Under the pieces are notes generated by a model. It was given only the letters and a program-made list of their open reading frames with translations. It did no database searches and was not told the DNA's origin. From NCBI RefSeq assembly GCF_051020955.1, contig NC_135022.1, positions 8,272,463 through 8,336,462 on the forward strand: 64,000 nucleotides of DNA, in the 5' to 3' direction. The stretch is from Megalopta genalis (Eukaryota; Arthropoda; Insecta; Hymenoptera; Halictidae). Of this stretch, positions 58,101 to 64,000 are shown in pieces (positions within the stretch are counted from its first letter, which is position 1; the number at the start of each line of letters is the position of its first letter). The position numbers and the translations under genes are program-made.

Positions 58101-58254
58101 GGAGAGCCCGAGGAAGTGGGCGGCAGCAATCTCTTTCTGCGAGGAGGTTATGTCGCGGAAGGAGGCTGCCGAGCGGGATCGGGAGCTTACAGATCCCGCC
58201 CGACGTGCCCGGGGACGGCGTGCGCGCCCACGCCGAGAAACCCCGGGCAGCTGA
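55111..58254 (+). CDS. ORF2, endonuclease-reverse transcriptase, copy L
   Basis: 1047 residues, intact, all catalytic motifs present. Private changes include AEEVETLSDHRYIVLGLS around the endonuclease D-H pair, RDLLCSLNRD, LYSRLLRSG and KAAVSLGRLL. Confidence 0.93.
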   Translation: MGPPGPIIQVNLNCSARAQDLLFQCLAERGAGLAVVAEPHRVPKHPHWMGDSIGSAAIIWAGRSGSPPCSLIERGLGYVAVDWGGTAVVAIYAPPRWSLEEFEQYLDGVGRCVSRCHPRPVLVLGDFNAKATAWGSPGTDSRGREVLDWAAGLELRLLNTGSVHTCVRHNGGSIVDLSWATPPAARRITGWRVAEEVETLSDHRYIVLGLSAAPPSTPRRRPADEGSPQPRWALKRLDQDALMAAAHVVAWPATPVGPVDGNGEAHWFRGAMTSVCDVAMPRARVFPRKAVYWWSREIAELRTECVRARRQYARARRRRRTDDVLAAQLYGLYREKVVALQLAIRRAKDQAWRDLLCSLNRDPWGRPYKMALGRLRPWAPPVTESLDPGLLGRVVDALFPVSGEASRPVPEPEEHEWSPDLEVAPEEMAGVVKWLRGKNTAPGPDGIPGRVWLLAASVLGERLRSLYSRLLRSGTFPDLWRESRMVLLRKDGRPGDSPSAYRPICLLDEAGKIFEKIIVARLSRHLSRDGPDLADCQFGFREGRSTVDAIDRLKSLSDNAVARGGVCLAVSIDIVNAFNTLPWSAIREALVDHQVPPYLRRVIGAYLRDRWVEYPGRYGMIRREVDRGVPQGSVLGPLLWDLGYNAVLEKASLPDGATLVCYADDTLVVAVGSTFERTIRRAEVAVAAVVARIRDLGLKIAPEKAEAVWFHGRPRSRPPARSWIRVGEACVEVKSELKYLGLILDSRWSFDAHLDRLVPRVEKAAVSLGRLLPNLGGPGDLVRRLYLGVVRSMALYGAPIWAPYVMTSRRNMLLLRRLQRRMAIRLIRGYRTTSTVAALALAGELPFELQAAVRAYVYRRTSIASRARGAPPERETVGGFELQARRLALARWRAELRSHAGERVPGALLPHFTSWRERRHGRLSYRATQVFTGHGCFGVYLCRIGREATTVCHHCGAEEDSAQHTLEECPAFSALRRVLKREVGHDLALSGLVGAMLESPRKWAAAISFCEEVMSRKEAAERDRELTDPARRARGRRARPRRETPGS

Positions 58255-58811
58255 GAGTAGGCGGGCGGCGGGTGTACCAGAACATGCTGGTTTCATTGCC
58301 CGCCGCCCGCCAACAGAGGAGGACCTCCACTGTTGGGAGTGGGGGATGACGAGTCGCCTGATGGAGGGGAGGGTTAACTGTGATCCTCCTCCAATATACT
58401 CGTCGTCCCCCCGGCGGCCGCTGTGATCATGGCGGGGGCCCTGGTCACCTATCGCGCGGTCGCCGTGTCGGGGCGGTGCGGGGTGCGACCCCTCGCGCCG
58501 CCGAATTTAAATGGATTTTAGGGGGGAGGATTTATTTTATTTCCCCCCGGGACGCGGCCCGCCATCGTTACCATCCTGATGGCCGGCCAGGCGAGGGGGA
58601 GCCGCGGTAGTGTTCTTCAAGAGTTCCCGTGGCTCCCCCGTTAAATCGCCGGCGATCGGTCCTGCGTCCTCAGGTCGCCGTGGAGGTTTTAGTGGGTCGA
58701 TCCCCACACTACTCTCGTCCCGCTCCCCCGGGCGGGGCGGGGGTGTCTGGCGAGCAGATTTCCTCCACGTAAAATAAAAAAAAAAATAAAAAAAAAAAAA
58801 AAAAAAAAAAA

Positions 58812-58815
58812 GGTT
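58812..58815 (+). repeat. Minimal target remnant between L and M
   Basis: Only GGTT separates poly(A) of L from the ORF2 sequence of M. With tail A's counted this is AAGGT plus T, the minimal left flank. It implies insertion at the first possible site beside a poly(A) tail, or loss of a unit. Confidence 0.6.
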
Positions 58816-59010
58816 GGTCACGACCTCGCACTCTCCAGCCTAGTTGGGGCCATGCTGGAGAGCCCGGGGAAGTGGGCGGCAGCAATCTCTTTCTGCGAGG
58901 AGGTTATGTCGCGGAAGGAGGCTGCCGAGCGGGATCGGGAGCTTACAGATCCCGCCCGACGTGCCCGGGGACGGCGTGCGCGCCCACGCCGAGAAACCCC
59001 GGGCAGCTGA
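58816..59010 (+). pseudogene. ORF2 C-terminal fragment, copy M
   Basis: 64 codons plus stop, from codon 984. It begins after the CHHC finger (952-969), so no recognisable domain is left. In frame and without internal stops. Confidence 0.85.
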
Positions 59011-59545
59011 GAGTAGGCGGGCGGCGGGTGTACCAGAATATGCTGGTTTCATTGCCCGCCGCCCGCCAACAGAGGAGGACGTCCACTGTTGGGAATGGGG
59101 GATGACGAGTCGCCTGAGGAGGCGTGGGTTAACTGTGATCCTCCTCCAATATACTCGTCGTCCCCCCGGCGGCCGCTGTGATCAGGGCGGGGGCCCTGGT
59201 CACCTGTCGCGCGGTCGCCGAGTCGGGGCGGTGCGGGGTGCGACCCCTCGCGCCGCCGAATTTAAATGGATTTTAGGGGGGAGGATTTATCTCCCCCCGG
59301 GACGCGGCCGGCCATCGTTACCATCTTGATGGCCGGCCAGGCGAGGGGGAGCCGCGGTAGTGTTCTTCAAGAGTTCCCGTGGCTCCCCCGCTGAATCGCC
59401 AGCGATCGGTCCTGCGTCCTCAGGTCGCCGTGGAGGTTTTAGTGGGTCAAACCCCACACTACCCTCGTCCCGCTCCCCCGGGCGGGGCGGGGGTGTCTGG
59501 AGAGCAGATTTCCTCCACGTAAAATAAAAAAAAAAAAAAAAAAAA
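58816..59545 (+). mobile_element. SART-like retrotransposon, copy M (strongly 5'-truncated)
   Basis: About 730 nt: the last 65 codons of ORF2 including stop, the complete 3' UTR and poly(A). It is the shortest copy in the window and shows that the 3' UTR is the retained, required end. The ACCAGAATATGCTGG variant is shared with C and F. Confidence 0.88.
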
Positions 59546-59559
59546 GGTTATGTCAAGGT
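59546..59559 (+). repeat. 11-bp target repeat between M and N
   Basis: GGTTATGTCAAGGT, one unit plus three bases. Confidence 0.8.
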
Positions 59560-59660
59560 TCCCCCCCGTGTCCGCTACCTTGTCGTGGTGGGGGGGCTTC
59601 GTGCCCTAATGATCCTCAAGGCTGTGCCGGCGGGGAATTTATTCCCTGGCAGGTTCTACC

Positions 59661-59798
59661 ATGCCGGAGTGGCTTGAGGTGAGGGGCCAACTAAAGTCGG
59701 ACACATACCGTAAGCCTGTGGTCATGTTTTACAGGAACGGGGGTCTTGCCTTAACCGGCCGGGCCGCGAGGATGACAACCTCTCTAAAAAATCCCTAG
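59661..59798 (+). CDS. Upstream ORF 2, 45 codons, copy N
   Basis: Same start, stop and length as in the other copies. One silent change (AAG for AAA Lys). Confidence 0.33.
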   Translation: MPEWLEVRGQLKSDTYRKPVVMFYRNGGLALTGRAARMTTSLKNP

Positions 59799-59930
59799 CC
59801 CCAAGCAGTGTTGCGCGGTGATGAGGGTGTAGCTGGAGTAAGCGCCAGCTATGGTTGGTGGGTGCACCAATCTTTAGCGGACAACCCCGGGGTACCTGGC
59901 GACCCCCGGGTGTATTAGCCTTCCCCGGGT

Positions 59931-62120
59931 ATGGCGGCTCTGCCCGGGGTGACCTTCTTTCCGACCACACTCGTGGGACCAATTATGGATTCTTCTATAC
60001 AAATAACCGGGGTGGGGGGAAACGAGCGTGAGGGTGAGGTGCGCGGGCCTATCGTGCGCCTCAAGAGATGTACAGAGCCGGTGTCGCGGAGGCATTCTGC
60101 AACACGCGGCAAAAAGAGGACCGCAGCGGGCCTTGGTGAGTGCGATGAGGGGGAGGAGTCAGATTTCTCTGTCTCCTCCCACCACTCATCGCAGAGTGTC
60201 CCGGGCTCGTCGTCGGCGAGGAAGAGAGGACGGCCGCCGACGACCGGCGAATATGTTGGCCTAGCAGAGGCCAAACTTAGGCTGGCCGAGGCTTCGCAGC
60301 TGGAGGCCGAGGCAAGGGAGGTGGCGGCTATATTCGACCCGGGAGCCCCCGTGCCGAGACCATCGCGGTCGAGCGTCCCGCTCCCGGACGAGACGGATAT
60401 CGCGGAAAATTTCCGCAACCGTCCGACGCGGGATGTCGCGGCAGCTATATTGGAGAGCCTGGATGAGGTGGCCAGGATCTCCGGCGTGTCAAAGGGGCTG
60501 AAGGGCAACTTGGCCCGCGCCCTGAGGGTGGCCGCCTTAAACGGCAGGGTAGGGGTGTCCGAGCTGGCAGTGAGATCGGCTACCGACGCCACGCGTGTCC
60601 TGGAGGCCGAAAATGCCGTCCTCAGGGGGCAAATGACGGAGCTGCAGGCGGAGGTGGCCCGGCTCCGGCAGGTGGTGGAGGCGAGAACGGCTGCTGCCGC
60701 AATGCCTCCGCCGCCGCGCCCGGCAGAGGGCTCGGTATCGCCGCCGATCGTGGGCGCCCGGGATTGCCATCGCTCCGGGCAAGAAAGGTCCTCGCCACCA
60801 CCTGTGGCTGCGCCCGCAGATTTTCTGGCGCAAGTAGGCGCCCTGATAGACGCCAAATTGGCGTCATTCAGGAGGGAGCTCGCGCCGCGAACGGACTCGG
60901 CCGTGAGATCGGTGGCACCTGGGCCGTCCGTCCCCTCACAGTCTTCGGACAGGGTGGGGCGGAAGACGAAGAAGAAGAAGAAAGGTGGGAAAGCTGGGGC
61001 GGCTATAGCGTCCCAGACGGAGCCCGCTCGACCGCGAGCAGAATTGGCCCCACACTCCGCCGCGCCTCCACCCCAGGAGGCGTGGTCCCAGGTGGTTGGC
61101 CGGAAGGCCAAAAAGGCGGCTGCCAAGGCCACTGCGGCCGCGAATAAAAAAGGACGGGTGGTCCCGGCAGCCCCCAGGAAGACACCCCTGCCTCCACGTC
61201 CGCCACGCACAGCAGCGGTTACCATAACAGTTCCGTCTGGCGTGGACATTACTTACGCGCAGGCGATGGCCACTGCCAGGTCCAAGGTGGACCTGGCAGA
61301 AATTGGCATCGCTTCGCTGAGGCCGCGAAGGGCGGTGACTGGGGGGTTAATTTTGGAGGTCCCTGGCACCGATGGGGCCGCCAAGGCCACCGTCCTCGCC
61401 ACAAAAGTGGCGGAAGCGCTGGCAGGCACCGGCGTAAAGGTCGCGCGTCCGGTCAAAAAAGCTGACCTTAGGGTGCGCGGCCTGGTCGATTCGACCACGC
61501 CGGCGGAGGTCGCTGCGGCTGTTGCCCGCGTGGGAGGGTGCAACGAGGGGGACATCAATACCGGTGAAATTCGGTCTTCCCCCTCGGGATTGGGCACCCT
61601 CTGGGTCCGATGTCCTGCCGCAGCCGCGCGCAAGGTTGCTGTCGCGGGCCGGATAACCGTCGGCTGGACCCAGGCAGCCGTGGAGGCCCTGAGTGCCCGG
61701 CCTCTGCAGTGTTACCGTTGCCTCGGTGTTGGCCACACCAGTCAGCGGTGCACTTCTGTCGAGGATAGGTCCGACTGCTGCTATAGATGCGGTAGTAGGG
61801 ACCATAAGGTGGCAGCCTGTACGGCCACGCCCAATTGTCCGCTTTGTGCTGGAGCGGGCAAGCCGTCTGGTCACCGCCTCGGCAGCCAAGCATGTCCTGC
61901 CAGTGCGGGGCGGGGCAGGGGAGGCGGCCAAAGGCCGTCTGCCAGGTATAATAAAAAGGGGAGGGAAACCACGATGGCCAAGGCAGCGACCATCGTGGCC
62001 AGCAACGAAAAGGTAGCATCGCCTGATGCTACCGCCGCGCCCGCGTGGGCGGATGGGGCCACTAAAGTCCCAGACGCCACCGCATGCGCGGCCGTGACGG
62101 CGATGGACACGGCTGTGTAA
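59931..62120 (+). CDS. ORF1, Gag-like protein, copy N
   Basis: 729 residues, intact, with DSSIQITGVGG after Met19. Lysine patch KTKKKKKGGK. Three knuckles present (LGVGH; CTSVED follows). Private changes: VGGCNEGD for VGGCSEGD, SQACP for GRACP or SRACP after the third knuckle, and RYNKKGRETT. Confidence 0.9.
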   Translation: MAALPGVTFFPTTLVGPIMDSSIQITGVGGNEREGEVRGPIVRLKRCTEPVSRRHSATRGKKRTAAGLGECDEGEESDFSVSSHHSSQSVPGSSSARKRGRPPTTGEYVGLAEAKLRLAEASQLEAEAREVAAIFDPGAPVPRPSRSSVPLPDETDIAENFRNRPTRDVAAAILESLDEVARISGVSKGLKGNLARALRVAALNGRVGVSELAVRSATDATRVLEAENAVLRGQMTELQAEVARLRQVVEARTAAAAMPPPPRPAEGSVSPPIVGARDCHRSGQERSSPPPVAAPADFLAQVGALIDAKLASFRRELAPRTDSAVRSVAPGPSVPSQSSDRVGRKTKKKKKGGKAGAAIASQTEPARPRAELAPHSAAPPPQEAWSQVVGRKAKKAAAKATAAANKKGRVVPAAPRKTPLPPRPPRTAAVTITVPSGVDITYAQAMATARSKVDLAEIGIASLRPRRAVTGGLILEVPGTDGAAKATVLATKVAEALAGTGVKVARPVKKADLRVRGLVDSTTPAEVAAAVARVGGCNEGDINTGEIRSSPSGLGTLWVRCPAAAARKVAVAGRITVGWTQAAVEALSARPLQCYRCLGVGHTSQRCTSVEDRSDCCYRCGSRDHKVAACTATPNCPLCAGAGKPSGHRLGSQACPASAGRGRGGGQRPSARYNKKGRETTMAKAATIVASNEKVASPDATAAPAWADGATKVPDATACAAVTAMDTAV

Positions 62121-64000
62121 TGGGGCCCCCGGGCCCGATAATACAAGTGAACCTCAACTGCTCGGCCAGAGCGCAGGATCTCCTGTTTCAATGCCTGGCC
62201 GAGCGGGGTGCCGGGTTGGCAGTCGTGGCGGAGCCGCACAACGTCCCCAAACATCCACACTGGATGGGGGACTCGATTGGCTCCGCCGCGATTATTTGGG
62301 CTGGGAGGTCGGGGTCCCCGCCGTGCTCGCTTATCGAGCGCGGCCTGGGATACGTGGCCGTTGATTGGGACGGCACCGCGGTTGTGGCGATATACGCACC
62401 TCCAAGGTGGTCCCTCGAAGAGTTTGAGCAGTATCTGCACGGGGTAGGGAGATGCGTCTCCCGCTGCCATCCCCGTCCGGTGCTGGTCCTGGGGGACTTC
62501 AATGCCAAGGCCACGGCTTGGGGTTCCCGCGGGACTGACTCGAGGGGCCGGGAGGTGCTGGATTGGGCGGCGGGACTGGAGCTCCGTCTCCTGAACACGG
62601 GCTCGGTCCATACGTGCGTGCGGCATAACGGGGGGTCCATCGTTGACCTTTCGTGGGCAACGCCCCCGGCCGCGCGCCGTATTACGGGGTGGAGAGTGGT
62701 GGAAGGGGTCGAGACGTTGTCTGACCATAGATACATAGTTCTCGACCTCCCCGCCGCCCCACCATCGACACCCCGTCGTCGCCCCGCCGATGAAGGTTCG
62801 CCTCAGCCGCGGTGGGCGCTGAAGCGCCTCGACCAGGACGCACTGATGGCCGCAGCACACGTCGTGGCCTGGCCAGCAACACCGGCCGGGCCAGTCGACG
62901 GGAATGGGGAGGCCCATTGGTTCCGGGGCGCAATGACGTCCATTTGCGACGTAGCCATGCCCCGGGCCAGGGTCTTCCCGAGGAAGGCGGTGTACTGGTG
63001 GTCGCGCGCGATAGCGGAGTTACGCACCGAGTGCGTCCGCGCGCGACGCCAGTACGCTCGCGCCCGTCGACGACGACGTACGGACGACGTTCTGGCTGCC
63101 CAGCTGTACGGGCGATATCGGGAGAAGGTGGTCGCCCTGCAGCTGGCCATCAGGCGAGCGAAGGACCAGGCCTGGCGCGATCTCCTCGGCTCTCTAAACC
63201 GAGATCCGTGGGGGCGCCCATACAAGATGGCATTGGGACGATTGCGTCCCTGGGCGCCCCCCGTGACGGAGAGCCTGGATCCGGGGCTGCTCGGGCGGGT
63301 CGTGGACGCTTTATTCCCCGTTAGCGGGGAGGCGTCCCGGCCTGTCCCTGAGCCAGAGGAACATGAGTGGTCCCCGGATCTTGAGGTCGCGCCGGAGGAG
63401 ATGGCCGGGGTCGTCAAATGGCTCCGGGGCAAGAATACCGCCCCGGGGCCGGACGGTATCCCCGGCCGGGTCTGGCTGCTCGCCGCGAGCGTCCTGGGCG
63501 AGAGGCTGAGGAGCCTCTACTCTGGGCTCCTGAGGTCGGGAACGTTCCCCGACCTATGGAGAGAAAGTCGGATGGTCCTCTTGAGGAAGGATGGGAGGCC
63601 GGGGGATTCTCCCACCGCGTACCGGCCCATTTGTCTCCTGGATGAGGCGGGCAAGATCTTCGAGAAGATCATTGTTGCCCGCCTTTCCAGACACCTGTCC
63701 CGCGACGGCCCAGATCTGGCGGACTGCCAGTTTGGCTTCCGGGAGGGGCGATCGACGGTCGACGCTATCGACCGTCTCAAGTCCCTCTCGGACAATGCCG
63801 TGGCAAGGGGCGGGGTGTGCTTGGCGGTGTCCATTGACATCGTCAATGCGTTCAACACCCTGCCCTGGTCCGCCATTAGGGAGGCCCTCGTCGATCACCA
63901 GGTGCCTCCCTATCTGAGGCGGGTGATCGGGGCCTACCTGCGGGACAGGTGGGTTGAATACCCGGGCCGGTGCGGGATGATACGGAGGGAAGTGGACCGC
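62120..64000 (+). CDS. ORF2, endonuclease-reverse transcriptase, copy N (partial, runs off window)
   Basis: 627 codons from the TAATG junction, open to the window edge as far as I could follow. The endonuclease motifs GDFNAK and SDHRY and the SIDIVNAFN Asp are present; the window stops just before GVPQGS, so YADD cannot be checked. Changes include DWDGTAVV for DWGGTAVV and an LPAAPPS after the D-H pair where others have LSAAPPS. Confidence 0.85.
   Translation, partial: MGPPGPIIQVNLNCSARAQDLLFQCLAERGAGLAVVAEPHNVPKHPHWMGDSIGSAAIIWAGRSGSPPCSLIERGLGYVAVDWDGTAVVAIYAPPRWSLEEFEQYLHGVGRCVSRCHPRPVLVLGDFNAKATAWGSRGTDSRGREVLDWAAGLELRLLNTGSVHTCVRHNGGSIVDLSWATPPAARRITGWRVVEGVETLSDHRYIVLDLPAAPPSTPRRRPADEGSPQPRWALKRLDQDALMAAAHVVAWPATPAGPVDGNGEAHWFRGAMTSICDVAMPRARVFPRKAVYWWSRAIAELRTECVRARRQYARARRRRRTDDVLAAQLYGRYREKVVALQLAIRRAKDQAWRDLLGSLNRDPWGRPYKMALGRLRPWAPPVTESLDPGLLGRVVDALFPVSGEASRPVPEPEEHEWSPDLEVAPEEMAGVVKWLRGKNTAPGPDGIPGRVWLLAASVLGERLRSLYSGLLRSGTFPDLWRESRMVLLRKDGRPGDSPTAYRPICLLDEAGKIFEKIIVARLSRHLSRDGPDLADCQFGFREGRSTVDAIDRLKSLSDNAVARGGVCLAVSIDIVNAFNTLPWSAIREALVDHQVPPYLRRVIGAYLRDRWVEYPGRCGMIRREVDR

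Larger units (their letters stand above)
52547..58811 (+). mobile_element. SART-like retrotransposon, copy L (full length)
   Basis: Complete copy with a B-type 5' UTR and ORF1 N-terminus but a K-type 3' UTR. The poly(A) run has an internal T and ends at 58811. The combination of end types marks it as a mosaic. Confidence 0.9.
59560..64000 (+). mobile_element. SART-like retrotransposon, copy N (3' end outside window)
   Basis: Complete 5' end, upstream ORFs, ORF1 and the first 627 codons of ORF2 before the window ends. It has the common 5' type (GATGAGGGTG in the leader) and shares rare ORF2 variants with copy I. Confidence 0.88.

Noticed and set aside
1..64000. Assembly artefact that duplicated one element many times
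   Set aside because: Copies differ by many substitutions, tail lengths, truncation points and spacer lengths, and a different element (J) is inserted among them. An artefact would give identical units. Junction-spanning long reads would settle it.
1..64000. R1-type insertion in 28S rDNA
   Set aside because: No rRNA sequence flanks any copy; all flanks are the 11-bp repeat or another element.
1..64000. Drosophila HeT-A-like addition of elements to bare chromosome ends
   Set aside because: Every copy is flanked by repeat units on both sides at a fixed phase with an apparent short target duplication, which fits endonuclease-dependent insertion better. Without knowing the terminus this cannot be excluded for all copies.

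Overview
The window looks like a piece of an insect chromosome end or subtelomere, built almost entirely of target-specific non-LTR retrotransposons. Thirteen copies of one R1-clade, SART-like element (called A-D, E-I and K-N here) and one copy of a second R1-clade element (J) lie head to tail, all on the + strand. I saw no host gene, rRNA, tRNA or CRISPR array. Every copy that reaches its 3' end inside the window ends in a poly(A) run. Almost all of those runs pass directly into one or more copies of an 11-bp unit, TTATGTCAAGG (read from another phase, GGTTATGTCAA). No other DNA lies between elements. The insect assignment and the telomeric reading are inferences from element type, target behaviour and the G-richer strand of the repeat; species and chromosome position cannot be read from the sequence.

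Layout. A (1-5956, its 5' end cut by the window), B (5971-12233), F (20317-26556), G (26582-32818), H (32833-39075), K (46277-52521) and L (52547-58811) are full-length or nearly so, about 6.24-6.27 kb each. N (59560-64000) has a complete 5' end and runs off the window. C (12248-13772), D (13787-18400), E (18415-20291), I (39135-42515) and M (58816-59545) are 5'-truncated copies with intact 3' ends, as expected from incomplete target-primed reverse transcription. J (about 42548-46245) is a different, less GC-rich element with only an ORF2-type gene and an AT-rich 3' UTR.

Genes. A full SART-like copy carries a 5' UTR of about 370 nt with two small upstream ORFs (22 and 45 codons). ORF1 (about 711-731 aa) is a Gag-like RNA-binding protein with a coiled coil, a lysine-rich patch and three zinc knuckles. 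ORF2 (1047 aa) has an APE-like endonuclease, a reverse transcriptase with YADD, and a C-terminal CCHC finger. ORF1 and ORF2 overlap in TAATG, the arrangement known from Bombyx SART1, where ORF2 is translated by termination-reinitiation. A 3' UTR of about 520 nt follows, with several strong inverted repeats, then AATAAA and poly(A). Together these make a self-sufficient retrotransposon: ORF1 packages the RNA, the ORF2 endonuclease nicks the 11-bp repeat at a fixed phase, and the reverse transcriptase copies the RNA from the nick.

State of the copies. ORF2 is intact in A, B, F, G, H, K and L, and open to the window edge in N. ORF1 is intact in A, B, G, H, K, L and N, and slightly shortened by a frameshift in F. 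D carries a 1-nt insertion and E a nonsense codon. The copies are very similar but carry linked, mosaic differences, so the family is young and probably still active or undergoing exchange.
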